NCBI GenBank assembly: GCA_009602725.1
Contig: WELB01000065.1
Location: forward strand, 239,496 to 273,640
Length of the DNA stretch: 34,145 nt
Source: Spirogloea muscicola
Taxonomy: Eukaryota > Streptophyta > Zygnematophyceae > Spirogloeales > Spirogloeaceae
Reading direction: 5' to 3'
The position numbers and the translations under genes are program-made. Positions 1 through 11,443 of the stretch are shown here, one piece after another. Positions within the stretch are counted from its first letter, which is position 1, and each line of letters opens with the position of its first letter. A model generated the notes under the pieces. It saw nothing but the letters and a program-made list of their open reading frames with translations. It did not search any database and was not told the DNA's origin.

Positions 1-738
1 GTGAGCGCAGCCGTCGGCCCGCGGCAGCCCGCGCTCGCCGGAGCGCCTCGGCTGGCGGCGGCGGCAGCGGCTGTTGCAGCCGCAGGCGACGCGGCGGCGG
101 AGCTTCCGGCCAAGAAGGTGGGGCCCGTCGAGACCCACAGCCATGGCGGCGCGCCTCCCCACCGAGCCACGGCTAGCGGAGACGCACTCTCGTCTTAGGG
201 CTTACAGTTTAGGCTTCAGGGGTTTAGGGGCTCAGGGCCGAGGGTTTAGCAGAGCCTCTGAGGCCCCGCCAAGGCCGCACCAGCAGTGCCGGACTCCTCA
301 GTGATACAGTCTGCCAGCTGAGAGCTTGACAGCATTGAGGGGCTTCAGTCTGTGTGACAATGTCGGGGATTGGGTTAGGTCCAGGAGCTTAGGGCCTGCA
401 CTTGGCGACCTCCAGACTTCATGCACAGTTGATGGGCAGCAACTCGACCATCGGCCGCTGACCACGGCTCCGAGTCCGAGGTCGCTCGCCCCGCAGAATC
501 ATGCTGGAATCCTCCTCCTCTTGCTGGTTTCTGTAGCATACTTTACCTTCTCCTCTCTGCTTTAGGATCTAGAGCACATTTAGTTGGCATTAGTTGGCTG
601 TGTAGCCAGTGTAACCAGCTGCTTTTACCATATAAGGTTTGTCAAATTAACGTATCCGGCCTGCCGCTTTGTGGGCTGGCAGCCTCTGCGCGCTGCTGAC
701 GGCGGCCATGCCCCTGCTGACCACAGGGCTTTGGAAAG
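1..738. other. Left-edge region without a resolved gene
   Basis: This GC-rich stretch (especially 1-180 and 660-738) may hold promoter, 5' UTR or early exons of the heme-oxygenase-like gene that is readable from about 739. An open frame from base 1 encodes an Ala-rich, low-complexity peptide without a recognisable domain. I could not place a start codon joined to the downstream exons. A few TTTAGGG-like words lie at 195-255 but they are not a tandem array. Confidence 0.4.
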
Positions 739-3501
739 GCCGCCCCGCCGGTGGCAAAGGGCGGGAGGAAGGCCGGCGCCGGCAAGAAGCAGCCGCCGCA
801 GCCGGCCTCTGCGGCGGAGTCGCGCGAGCTCCGGCGCGTCCTCAAGCAGGTCGAGGAGGTGCGGCCGGTCTCCTCCTGGTGCCCCACACACGACCCCTGA
901 GAGCCCACATTCGCATCCTTGAGGCACCCATTCTGCAGCATCACTCAAGGCCTGCAGCATGATGCTGAATCATGTGATTGGTAAATGAATCATGTGTCTG
1001 GTGATGAAGTTCCTGACTCTTACTGAAAGGCCCTTGCCGGCAGAGAGCTTAACAGTTATAAGTTGACCACGTTCTTCCTTTGGGCTCTTGGCTTTAAGAT
1101 TCGAGTGCATTGTGGAGCCGAGGCAGCACCATGCTTGTAAAAATCGTGATCTCAGCTGTCAGAGTTGAGTGCTGCCGCTCTCAGGGCTCACCTCTGGTTG
1201 CATCTTCTTGATGGCCTAAGAGGAGGACTGTGGCCGGTCGTCCCCATGCGCAGCAAGAGGAAGCGGACGGCCGGCCTGAGGTGCGCCTGCAATCGACAGA
1301 GGGCGGCAAGGTCGACTTTGCGCGAGTGAGCGCGTGGGGCCCTGGCACTGGTGGCGACGCGGAGCTGGAGTCGCTGCGTGTGCGGAGCTTCAGTGAGAGC
1401 TACAGCGCCAAGGACGAGGCCGCGAGTGGCAGTGGCCAGTTCTATGATGCGCTCGTTCGCCGCATCCAGCTTCTGGACTCCAAGGTTTGCCGGACGATTC
1501 GAGATTGATCGAAGTCATCATCATATCAATCATGAAGTGACAGAGACTGTTCACGAGTCCCCATCTAATAAGGGGATATTGAAATCACTCCATGGTGTTG
1601 TTTGACTGTTATACGCGTTTAAAAGATTAATTAATAAAATAAAACAGTAGCGGATGCGACCTCTTCACATGCCAGGGCGACCTTGCAGTGGCGAGTGCGA
1701 AGCCGCTCCCTCCCTTTGAGCGTTGGAGCTTCAAAGAGGAGCACTACCTGCAGTTCCTTGCAGACCAGGTTGCTGTCTACTAGCTGAGGTTGACAGGAAC
1801 TGCTTGCAGTTGTTGGTGGTCAAGCATTTGTCAAGCTCGTTGCGAGTAGCTAAGTAGCATTGCTAGACTTCTCTGGCCTTAGGCCTCTTATCTGACAGCT
1901 TGCCTTAGGCCTCGTTCCAGGGTGCTACAGCGTCCACATAGTAAGACTCTCGACAGATGTGGTTAATATCTTCTGGATGTCGCTGCATAATGTCATGCAG
2001 GCCGCTGTGCATGCAGGGCTAGAGGATGCGATTGCGGCCATAGTCGAGGGAGACAAAGCAGGCGGCGTAGGACCAGCAAGTGATGTGATCGAAGAAGGCA
2101 GTGGAGACAGGCGTGAGGAGCAGAGCAGCTTCGCAGCCGTGGCTACCTTCCACAGCGGGCTTGGCTTGGGAAGGGCGCAAGTACGTCTTGTTTCGAAGTG
2201 TACGGCTCTGGTCGGTCTTTGCATGTTACATCAAGTACGTCTCACATCCTAAATTGCTGCGATCAGACTTCTCAGGAGGCATCAAACCCAATTCCTGTTT
2301 GCAGGCGGTACAGTCAGACATGCAGAAGCTTGCTTCCATGAAGAACGGGGACAGTGGGGTGCACCTACCTGCTGCCACGACCCAGGCGGCATCATACGCC
2401 AAGGTGGCTTGCTGGACGCTGTTGCTTGATGCGTGGCCTCAATGTGTGTTCCTCGTGCTGCTCTGCTTGTTGTGCTGATAACGTACTTCGTTTGCATCTC
2501 TGAGCTCTGACAGAGAAGCACCCATTCTTTGCAGTATATCAGGCAGCTGGGCAGGGATGCCATCTGCAAAGCAGAGTCACCAGGATGGCGTCAGTCCCGC
2601 CACCAGCTACTGGCCCACATCTTCGCTGTCCACGTTGCGCACCTCACAACAGGTGCTGGGAGCATATTCACTCCATAAATCTGCAGTCGCTGCTAGTCGA
2701 ACAACCCAAAAGTTCATCTCCACATTCATTCGATTTTTGACAACAGAGAAGTCATGGTTCGTGCGATTGCCTCAGAACTGGCGCCTTGGCACATGCCTGA
2801 CCAACGTGCAACTCCTGGCGAAGTGTAGGCATGCGCGTGGGAGCTCGAGCTATCGGGAGCCTGCCCAGGCTGGTGCAAGCCAAAGCGGTGTCCTTCTACC
2901 GCGACTACCCAGCTGTACATCATCAGGAACCCCTACCTTTTGATGAAGGATGAATTTGCTGCTCAGCTAATCTGGGAGATTGTTGACTTTGTGGTTTAAT
3001 GTGCAAAGAGCCCCTACACTATTCATTAATATTCCCTCTTGTTGACTGACTGGTTTACTGCATTAGGGGGACTGCTGTCTTAGTGAGTGAGAGAATCCTG
3101 ACAGTATGCCTTTGTTGTGACCAGAATGCAAGCAATCCATTGAAGGTGTTCACAGAGGCTGTCAATCAAGCGGGGCTGCTCATTGGATCTGAAGACGGCA
3201 AGGAAGAGGTGCATCCCACTTTCTAAGACCTGCTAGGTGTAGACAACGGCCGCAAGAGACGCAACTCCACTTTTCAACCAATGCGAAAATGTTACATTGG
3301 AGCTGACGGCAACCTCTTGTCAAGGCATGCTTGTGCTTGCCAAGCAGATGCGCTTGTCATTTTGTTGCTGGCTCCAGCCATTGTGGAATCATAGCCCGTT
3401 GCTGCACCATGCAGGTGATGCAGGAGCTCCCAAAGGCCATCCAGAGAACCAGCCTTCTCCTCGCGCCTCTCGCTGTTGAGGAGGAAGCGCTGCAGCACTA
3501 A
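739..3501 (+). CDS. Heme-oxygenase-fold protein, HO2-like (multi-exon)
   Basis: Exons I can place: 739-858, 1221-1484, 1676-1768, 2001-2180, 2305-2403, 2535-2652, 2829-2914, 3125-3208 and 3415-3501 (TAA 3499-3501). The first two are a low-complexity, partly acidic N-terminal part, perhaps a plastid transit peptide and linker. The rest follows the order of plant heme oxygenases: a W-x6-YLxFLxD block near 1725-1768, a GLEDA helix (2016-2035), a linker ending SYAK/YIRQLG (2390-2555), a helix ending HLTTG (2620-2652) like the distal-helix FAHxAGG, an SFYRDYP block (2890-2912) and a C-terminal helix. Exon phases agree at all junctions from 1676 on. Canonical heme oxygenases open heme to biliverdin in plastids. 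The proximal-helix His expected near 1470-1484 is not seen (the residues are LLDSK), so a non-enzymatic HO2-like protein is more likely. The start codon is unresolved, so the true start may lie upstream. Confidence 0.6.
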
Positions 3502-4116
3502 GTCAGCAGGACTTTGCCATTGGCTGTCACTGTGATGGTGCGTCGGCTGTCTCCGGAGCAACTGGAGGTTTTTGTCTCTTGAGCAACAGGAGAATCCCGC
3601 CTTGCAGTAGCTGCCATGGGAAGTTGGCATATGCTTACATAAGCCTTTGTGGTGGCAAGCGCGTATGACTGGCCAAGGTGCTTTCGCTTGTCAAGAGATT
3701 TTGGTTTCCTGAAGGATCAGGGCCAACTTCAACTGCAGCAATGTGCACAGCCCGGCTTCTTTCGCAATATACTTGGCCAAATCCACAGCGCAGTTGCCAT
3801 GTTACTCAGTGAAGCCAAACCTCAAACCACAGCTGGGATTTTGTGTTGCAGCTCAAGACTTCCGTGCACCTTTTGATTAATGGTGCCTTCTGTGAGTGAT
3901 GCCATAAGGCTGGAGATTCCTTGACTTCTAAGTGGAAATCCAGCTGCAGCTTTGCGGATCAGCTTAGCCTGTGTGTGATCTCTTCCCACTTGAGTAGAGT
4001 CGCCAAGACAAAAAGCGAGCCCCCAGCTCTGTCAGCAGCAACCTGACGATGTGGCGTGCTTCGGAAGACTGCTGAGAATCAAATACGAATGGAGGGCAAT
4101 GGAGGGTGCCCTTGTG
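3502..4116. other. Convergent intergenic region
   Basis: This lies between the stop codons of two converging genes and should hold both 3' UTRs. I see no domain-bearing frame, RNA gene or repeat here. Confidence 0.5.
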
Positions 4117-6537
4117 TCAAGAGGCTGTGGACTCTAGCAGCATGTTGGTAGCCACATTCAGATCATTCCGGGCCTGTGCTAAGGCCCGCAACGCCAAGTC
4201 GCGAGGGAAGCCCATGGCCTCGAGCGTAGCCAAAGCCTCTGCAGAGGGTGGGGGAGGAGGTGCAAGCGGTGGCGCGGACGCTGCCAGCCGACCCTGCATG
4301 TAGTCCACCGCTTGCAATTCTTAGGACAAGGTTTGTGATTGTCCTCTCGACGCAAGTGAAGAATCTGTAGACACCAGTGCTGCCAGACGTAGCATCGACT
4401 AGTGCAAGGTCCAGTTATTCCAGTCATGGGTCTGCCACGTAGAAGAAGTGGACCTTGCACTAGCTGATGCTATGTCTGCTTCCATGGTACAATAGGTAGC
4501 GCACTGCCTATGAGTAGGGGAAGCTGGTCTCACGGCAAAATGTGTTTGGACGGCAGCTGCAGGCGCACCGCCAAGCAGCTGGTCCTGGAAGCCCTGCAGG
4601 TCACGCCCAGAAGGGAAGCCAGGAGTCAACCCAAAGCCATTTGTGCATGTCAGATTTCGTGAAGAGATGGTGTGAACGCCAGGGCTTCCTTGTTTTCTGT
4701 GTCTGAGAGGACACAGAACCTGCAGGTGACGATGAGCTTCACCTGCCCTGGCCCGGGATTCGCAGCGACTCCTGTCGGAGGCGGCCGATGTGGTCGATGC
4801 AAGGGTGAATGCAGGGGCTGCGAGATGACTGGAGCAAAGAGCCGCGCAGCCGCTGCGGCTACCAGCTCTGGGAACTGAAGCAAGGCACAAAGCGGGAGGC
4901 AGTTGGTCATGGGGGGACTTGACAGTGCACTCAAACAGAGAAGGCATTCTCTTCCACACCCCATACTGGCGATCGACAGGCCTCTGCCGCCCCATTCAGT
5001 CGAGACAAACAACACAGAATGCTCAAGATACTTTCCTTCCTTGCAACCGATGCAGTGGAATGGCAGGATGCACCTGTATTTGCTTGATCCCGAGGACATT
5101 GCTCCTGTACACAGCTCCAGCTAAAAGCCCGCAGAGTCCAGGGATGATGGATCTCTTGTACGAGGAGAGGAGGACCTGAGGGCTAGCAGGTACAAAGCTT
5201 GAGCAGCAATGATACTGGCAAGAAATCTTAGACCGACAAACTCTGCATGATTCTTTGACTGCCAGCGCAGCGTCAACAGAGACAAAGTAGCAGACCTGAA
5301 GCCCGCCAAGGTAGACGAAGGACTTGTCAGAAAACTGGGCGCCGAAGATGGTGAAGCGCGTCGAGACCGGGATGTCAAAGAAGAAGGGCACGAAGGACGC
5401 TAACAGGAGGCCGTAGGGGCCAGGGGCAATGGTCAGCTCGGCCTCAGGATCTGCAGGGCAGCATTCACGCAAGTGCTTAATTTGTTGCGCTAGCTATTAA
5501 TCTGACTGAAAGCATACATCTCTTATGTTCACTTCAGTCCTGCTCCAATCTTCCTCACTACACAAGCTGCTATTCAGTGACCGACCCAAGCGCCTGCAGC
5601 AATGCCTTCTGCAACTCAGAGTCCATGAGCATGGCCTGATCCTTGAGTGCCGGGCTGAGGAAGCTTCATTGGAGAGACCTCTGAGCAGCGTAAGGGCCAG
5701 AAGCTCGAGCAGGGTGCTGAGGATGGTGGCGAAGATGGTGAACACCTGGAACATGGGCCCGTGACTCAACAGTCTGAGAGATGCTGGTAAGTACAGAATT
5801 TGGTGATATTGTAAACTTGGTCCTATTGATCGAATCTGATCTCCTGAAACGGGAGCACCGCATGTGCATGCCAGCCATCCAATGCCAGATTGGAGCTCAG
5901 CCACAGCAGACAGCACTGGCAAAGAGTCAGACGGTCCCCGCCCCTCACCGCGTACTTATTAGACCCGAGCTGGCGCTCAAACACGCGGAAGAAGTAGACG
6001 AGGTAGAGGCCGACGAGGGTCTCCGGTGTGGAGGAGAAGACCAGGCTGGCTGCTGGGAGCCGCCAGAGCTCCTTCCGGACGAAGATGGCCTGCGGCAGAG
6101 CTTGTCCAGTGGCTTCGTGTCAGGAGCATCCCGAGTAAGGGCTAAGCTTCCATTCAGAGGTCTCCGAATCCTGTGGTCTTATCGACAGCCCTGGCACTGC
6201 ACACGGCGTGGTTGCGCAGGTGCAGGCCTTCTACAGGACCTCAGGACCGACTGCCATGTAGGACCTGGCGAAGAGACCGCGATGAAGCTGCAGAAGCTAG
6301 TGCTTCTGAGGCCGACAGTCGAGTCGGCTCTGGAGCCTGCCATGAGCGCATTTGGCTGCGGCGAAGCCCGGGACCGCCACTGGGGAGCAGCCTGCTGCTC
6401 TGCGACGGGAAGGCCCCTAGAGCCAGCGGCACTGACCTTATACGAGAGGCCGCAGAGCTTGGCGGCGCCCCGCGAGCCAGCCAGCAGGGAGAGCACGCCC
6501 GACGCAATCACCACGACCTTCGTGACCGGCGCGTTGA
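4117..6537 (-). CDS. UBAC2-like: UBAC2-like rhomboid pseudoprotease with C-terminal UBA domain
   Basis: Minus-strand exons: 6537-6437 (NAPVTK start block and a membrane segment), 6089-5949 (WRLP...[17 protein letters not shown], ending [11 protein letters not shown]), 5745-5679, 5450-5296 ([20 protein letters not shown] and [13 protein letters not shown]), 5175-5074 ([17 protein letters not shown]), 4874-4743, 4593-4534 and 4293-4117 (UBA domain, MGFP...[18 protein letters not shown]). Phases agree from exon to exon. This is the layout of animal UBAC2 and plant UBA-containing rhomboid-like proteins: a rhomboid-like multi-pass ER membrane part, then a ubiquitin-binding UBA domain. No GxSx motif is visible, fitting a non-proteolytic rhomboid. 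The family retains or degrades ER clients (known of the family; function here is inferred). The start codon is not resolved: the exon seems to open at an acceptor at 6538-6539, and upstream lies a GGC tract with an ambiguous base. Confidence 0.85.
4393..4469. repeat. Short intronic foldback (24-nt arms)
   Basis: 4393-4416 and 4446-4469 are inverted copies (core GTGCAAGGTCCA) with about three mismatches and a 29-nt loop. The foldback sits in the intron between exons 4593-4534 and 4293-4117 of the UBAC2-like gene. It could be a tiny foldback/MITE remnant or a small-RNA hairpin. Confidence 0.7.
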
Positions 6538-6587
6538 CTGCGAGCGCCGCGGCGCAGCTCGACGGCGGCCGTCAGCGCCGCCGCCAG

Positions 6588-6634
6588 NCGGCGGCGGCGG
6601 CGGCGGCGGAGGAGGCGGCGGAGGCGGCGGCGGC
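6588..6634. repeat. GGC trinucleotide tract with one ambiguous base
   Basis: An N at 6588 is followed by a GGC/GGA-rich run to 6634. It lies just upstream of the first readable UBAC2-like exon. On the minus strand it would encode poly-Pro or poly-Ala after an ATG near 6634, but that frame does not join the NAPVTK exon. Tract length and frame here should not be trusted. Confidence 0.8.
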
Positions 6635-6640
6635 ATGCGG

Positions 6641-7694
6641 GCGCCGCCGGGCCGTGGCAGCTGCAGCGGCAATGGTGCCCTGTCAACGATTTAACGATTC
6701 GGTGCCTCGTTCCACTTCGTCGATCCAGACGGAGAGAACGTCGGCTGCTGATATGCTAAGGGGCGGCTGGGAACGGCCAGCCGCCGTGCATTCAGACGTG
6801 GGTCCTGATGGGGCTGGGCAGGCACACCCACCCTTGTGCTTGCCTTTGTACTGAGTGATTTGCAGCTGCTTTCTTTGTGTGTTTGTTTTCTTAGCGCTTC
6901 CTCTGGCCCCCCTTCTCGTACTCTGTTCATTCTTTTCGGGCTGGCTTTTCCAGCCCCTATCCTCAATGGGCGAGCCCTTCTCTCTTTGTACTTGGCCAAT
7001 TTGGCCTTCGTTTGTTTAACATACCCGAATCTTCCTTGGCGGCAGTGAGCTTGACCAGGAATCACCAGTGCCGCGCTTAATTTGTGAACGCTTGATTCTG
7101 CTGAGACGTTTGTGCTGTCCATGTCGGGGGCTTTGCAGCTTGAGCTTACTTCGTTGGAGAGTCCTCGCCTCGGGCCCAGACTGCAGAAGGACCTCTTTGT
7201 CTGACATCTTAGCTTTCTTGTCTGCAACAACTTGGTTGTGGCCAGCGACCAACTGCTCAAGTGAGCATTAAGGGGGGCTCCGCCACGCCACAAGGCATCT
7301 GGGAGTAAACAGAGGGCTTGCGGGCGCAAGGCACTCCAACTTGAGCTTGCCACATTAAGTGCTCATTTGCTGGGCAGGCATGGTTGTTCCCAGTTGCCTC
7401 TCTCACTTAGTAGCCTCTGCCTGCTTGCTCCAGTCCTGGCAGCTTGCTATGTATGCCGTCTATGGTGGCCTTGCTGACCTGCTTGGCTGGCTATCATTAT
7501 CTGCACTGAGAAGGACTGAAAGGCAGCCAAATGGCAGCAGCGATGGCAGCACTAGCAACTAACCAGAGCTGCACTGTGGGCCTGGACGGGTGGCCGCCTT
7601 GTGCGAGGGTGCTGCAGCGTTGGCTGCAACAAGGAGCTATGAAGGAGAGGAGGCAAGGCAGCATCAAGCTGCTGGCGGTCTGGAGGCTGCCTTG
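6641..7694. other. Intergenic region with dispersed-repeat relics
   Basis: This stretch lies between the UBAC2-like gene and the stop of the methyltransferase gene. A 220-codon minus-strand frame (6691-7353) has no recognisable domain and reads like non-coding DNA. Bases 6921-6960 closely resemble 11500-11545 of the LINE insertion in the left LTR, including a short hairpin, and 6836-6850 shares words with the LINE tail, so at least part is old repeat. Confidence 0.45.
6938..6956 (+). repeat. Short hairpin shared with the LINE insertion
   Basis: Stem GGGCTGG/CCAGCCC around CTTTT. The matching site at 11522-11541 keeps stem and loop with slight changes, and the preceding 15-20 bases (a CATTCTTTT run) are also shared. 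This marks both as members of one repeat family. Confidence 0.55.
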
Positions 7695-10069
7695 TCAATG
7701 GCCGCCCTGAGCTTGCCGCCTGAACGCCACTGTGCACACGCGGCTGCCCTCCGATCCACCAAAACGGAAGCTGGGGTAAGATCGCACGAAGTCTACAAGC
7801 TCAAATGCTGCTCGACTTGGCATGCTCTGTGTGCCATTTGCTTCCCTCGCCTGCTTGAAGCCTCTGATGGGCATGGTGCTTGTTGGGGAGTCTATGTTGC
7901 AGAACTCCGCAATAAGTTCCTCTTTTGTGAGGTTGCATGATGTGATGACCTGCAGATGCACAAGCTCCACCACCACGTCATGCACATATCATGGATATCT
8001 TTGACGGAAGTCCTTGCTGATAAATAATCTGCAGACAAATTTCTAGTGGCTTCAGCTTATGGACCGCACCAACATGCCGCCTGGAGCTATGAGCCTCTCC
8101 ACGGCCTGCATGTACATTTTCCTGCCATGTGCAACACAAATGCTGTGGGTAAGAAGGGCAGCTGTTCATTGCTTTCGGCCAAAACTTGCTGACATGATCC
8201 ATACTTGATATAGCTGACTTGATTATCTGTACTAGAGGTATCAGGCTTCATACTGCAGACTCAGAACAAGCCCTTGGCATGCTGGAGGGCCTTGGCTGTA
8301 CACGTACTTTCGAGCAGCACCATCTTGATGGAGGCCGACAGCATCAAGCGTGCCCTTGTCTGTGACCAGCTCGTACTGCCCCTCCAAGCGGCTGTCTAAG
8401 ATGTTATCCACCTGCGGACACATCCACCGTGGTCACATATCGGACGAACTATAAGCTTTTGCTTACTGCAGCGGCTGAAGTCCTTCCCGCACACCTCTAC
8501 TGAGACTGCAATCACCTAAAAGGCAGCAAGCCTTCAGGAGTTAATGAGGCGTGAGACACACACAAAGTGGCACATGTATGCGCTCACATGGAAATTAATG
8601 GATTGTTGACCATGCCGTTGTGCTACAGCTCGTGCAAGCTCTATTGCGGCCTCGCTGTAGTCACTACCAGTAAGGTCTTTGAAGCTGCAACCAGGGATAA
8701 CAATCCACACAATCAATCAGCATTTCATGACAATAATCAGGTACATTAGCGACATGCAAATACAGCATAGTTGCGACGTAATGGTAGCTTCAGTTGCATA
8801 TAATACACCACACTGTGTCAGGGCTTCACCCATGCTTAGAAAGAGCGTGGAGCAGAAGACCATTGCCCGTGCCCAGGTCCAGGACACGCCAGGCAGCAGC
8901 ATCCCCAGCAGTAGATCCATGAATCCCTTGCCGTGCTTGGGGAGGGCTGCACACTGTGACGGACGAAGCGCGGACCTGCTCCGTTGGTAGTCCGGCAGCT
9001 AACGCAGCCGCAACCCTTGTCGTCCATTCAACCATGATCTCCATCACTGACTCCCCAAACCTGTTGCACAAGCACGTATCGTGATCAGCTGAACTTGAGC
9101 ATATCCAGATACATAATAATTTTGGTGTGCTTGACGAGGTCAATGTCCACCTTGCCCTATGACTGGTCCATTGCTGTCTTTGAGGAGTCAAGTAGTACCA
9201 AACTGTCATAGCAGAGGAAAACGAACAGAAAGAAAGTTGCATAAAGATGACCTTTGTCAGCTTAAAGCAACAAAACTGAACAACAGAACTTCGACAGGCG
9301 ACTCACCAAATCTCCCCTGGCTCGCCGCGTTCATGGAAATTGGCAAGTTCATCAGCATACACAGCGTCCCAATGGCTCTGTTGGCCAAGGACGGAGCCAT
9401 TGCCTCCGTCACGCCCCTCCTCATCCTCCAGACTGCACACATTGTCGCAGCAGCAATGAGGAAACTGCGGCAGCTCCTTAGGATGTGCACTACTTGACGA
9501 ACCCTGGCGAGGACACTAGTCATGAGGGATGCTGCGATTTGGCTGCCACTATTCGCCAGCAGGTGCGGCTCAGATGTGACACTCTGATGTCACAAACACA
9601 ACAAGTGCTAACAATGTGACCGGCGCCTCTCGCGAGAAACAGATCAGTGCGCGTCCCGACAGGTTTTGCAACACAAGCACAGGTCTGGCTGATGAGAAGC
9701 TGCGACGAATTTGTGTCCACTGGCTTTTCCTTCGTGACCACTGCTTGCAGTGGACACCCGTCGTGCAGCCTTGCCGGATAAAACCGGCGTGCCGCGGCAG
9801 ACAACGTTGCGGACGGCATGCACGCAGCGCTTGGAGGCCACGCACCCGTTGTTGTCGTCCTCCACCGTGGCCATAACCTCCATGACCTCGGCCGTCCGCG
9901 TGTCCTCGCCGTCCAGCGTGCTCCCATACTCGCTCTTGACTGACCACGAGTCCGCGGCGATCGAGCGCTCGTCGTCGGAGCCGTGGTGCTCCTCCCCGTC
10001 CGCCGCGGCCGCCGCCGCCGCCCTCTCCCCGTGCTCTCCGTGCACTACTGCTGTCCGGTACCCCACCAT
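7695..10069 (-). CDS. EEF1AKMT2: EEF1A lysine methyltransferase 2-like (METTL10/Efm4 family)
   Basis: Minus-strand exons: 10069-9887 (ATG; conserved acidic DDERSIAADSWSVKSEYGS block typical of plant homologues), 9464-9307 (HWDAVYADELANFHERGE, ending GEIW), 9060-8830 (FGE... then SAM motif I LDLGTGNGLLL), 8684-8611 (LTGSDYSEAAIELAR), an 11-nt exon 8505-8495, 8411-8308 (LVTDKGTLDAVGL), 8121-8070 (AVERLIAPGG) and 7949-7695 (VITSCNLTKEEL... FVRSYPSFRFGGSEGSRV). The order matches class-I SAM methyltransferases of this family, which methylate a lysine of elongation factor eEF1A in the cytosol. Phases agree across the joins checked. The last segment may hide one more intron around 7800-7890, since the insert between EEL and FVRSYP is longer than usual. 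Identity is secure; the 10069 start is the best of several ATGs. Confidence 0.9.
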
Positions 10070-10339
10070 CCTCTTCCGCCACGTCTGCCGCCGCCTCCGC
10101 TCCTTCTGCCAACGGCCGCGCCCGTGCCGCCACCGCCGCCGCCGCCTATCTCGCCGCGATTGTCGCCGCGTCCGGCGCCGTCTGAGGCGGAGGCGGGGGT
10201 TGGCGTTGGCCCGGGGGGGGGAGCCTGGCCACGGCCGCCCTCCCACTCAAAAGCGGGTACCCTTGACGCCGTCAACTGCGGCGTTCCGGGCGTTTAAAAG
10301 TCTCCGACGCTCCCACGCCTCGCCCCGAGGAATAATAAG
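10070..10339. other. GC-rich promoter-side region of the methyltransferase gene
   Basis: CCG/GCC-rich sequence between the methyltransferase start and the LINE end. The open frame extends upstream of 10069 as Arg-rich low complexity, so a longer N-terminus is possible but not supported by family similarity. A G8 run lies near 10209. Confidence 0.4.
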
Positions 10340-10901
10340 TGTGTAATGATAAGAGATGGAGGGCCATGTGTGGCCAAGTACAAAGGCAAGCACATTGACA
10401 GATGTACGTAACCTGCTACTAAGCTGACCCGCTCAGTAACCACGAGTCAGCACGTAGAGGTCGCTAACTGATGCCCGAATACCGGACGGCAAATGACAAG
10501 CTCTTGATCTACCAGCTAAGGCTCGACCAGCTTTCTGATGCAACGGATGAGCCTGCGCTCAGGGCCTGAGCTCGCTGCAGACAAGCTGACACTCGGCGAC
10601 GCAAGAATGACAAGTAGGCTGCCGGCATGCTCATTTGAGCTAGAAGCATATCCTCACGTCAAGCGTATCACAAGCTTGCAACGTTCTCCAATAAGGTGTG
10701 GAAGCAAGGGCCCATGCAGCCGAAAGTGTCGATTGCTGCCGGTAGGAGGATCGCTGCGGGGGTAGTCAGAGTAGTGTCGGAGCTTTCTCTGCTCAGCACC
10801 TCCCACTGCGTGGCCAGCAATGTTCGTCGAAGCGGAACTCTTGTATGCCTCCGTCACCACCACATCAACCAAGGCTCGTGGGCCACCGCCAGGTTGAACA
10901 C
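10340..10901 (-). mobile_element. LINE-like element, 3' part (left of the gypsy insertion)
   Basis: On the minus strand, 10901 down to about 10720 encodes the continuation of an endonuclease-type domain (VDVVVTEAYK, then AEQRKLRHYSDYPRSD). Next come a frameshifted C-terminal region, a stop near 10438-10433 and a 3' tail ending near 10345. It matches 11566-12040 in inverted orientation, and the tail also matches 22187-22290. Its upstream half lies beyond the gypsy element at 21541-22186. A deletion after the DYPRSD block, with stops downstream, shows it is dead. Confidence 0.8.
10898..10901. repeat. Target-site duplication, left copy (ACAC)
   Basis: ACAC here and at 21541-21544 flank the gypsy element. 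If the element is taken to end one base earlier, the duplication is AACAC. Removing the element plus one copy restores a continuous LINE reading frame. Confidence 0.85.
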
Positions 10902-11117
10902 TGTCGTGCCGTATCCTGTCGACTGCCCATTTGTGTCGATTTGACTAGGACTGCTGACTGGGCTTCACACGTGGCCTTACTAGGCTGACTCATTCACTTC
11001 GGTGGGTGATTCACGCTGACGATGAAGGACCACTTTTCTCCCTATGTGGCTCCTAGGCTGGGTCATACACTTTTGTGTGTGATTCACGCTGACAATGGAG
11101 GTTCCACCCATCTCTGA

Positions 11118-11207
11118 CTCTCTCGGCGACACCGACTTTCTCTCTCGGCGACACCGACTTTCTCTTTCGGCGACACCGACAACAACAACAACAACAACAA
11201 CAACAAC
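11118..11207 (+). repeat. Minisatellite and CAA microsatellite inside the LTR
   Basis: About three copies of a 22-23-bp unit (core TCGGCGACACCGACTTTCTC) are followed by about nine CAA triplets. The right-hand repeat has fewer minisatellite units (20496-20523) but a similar CAA run, so the copies have changed in unit number since insertion. Confidence 0.85.
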
Positions 11208-11434
11208 GGCGGAGCGACTACAAGGGCCAATGCCCACGCACGACGCCAACCTGCCGAAGACCGTTCAAAGCGCAACGAGGGAAGCCCGTCTACAGGGACC
11301 TCAACCACCAACAAGACCGTCAAGGTGGGCGCTACCGAAGCAGTGGAAAGGCGACCGTGGAACAGACGGCCGAAGACCACCAACTCAAGGTCAGGTCGAC
11401 CACTGGGTCGAATGAACGGCCCTGAGAGACCACC

Positions 11435-11443
11435 CTTTCTCCT
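11435..11443 (+). repeat. Target-site duplication of LINE insertion, left copy
   Basis: CTTTCTCCT here and at 12066-12074 bracket the 622-bp insertion. The right-hand repeat (near 20782-20791) has a single copy at the empty site. Confidence 0.9.

Noticed and set aside
195-255. TTTAGGG-like words suggesting a telomere
   Set aside because: Only scattered, imperfect words between unrelated bases; no tandem array.
6691-7353. 220-codon minus-strand open frame as a gene
   Set aside because: No domain, compositionally like non-coding DNA, and part of it overlaps a dispersed repeat that also occurs at 11500-11545.
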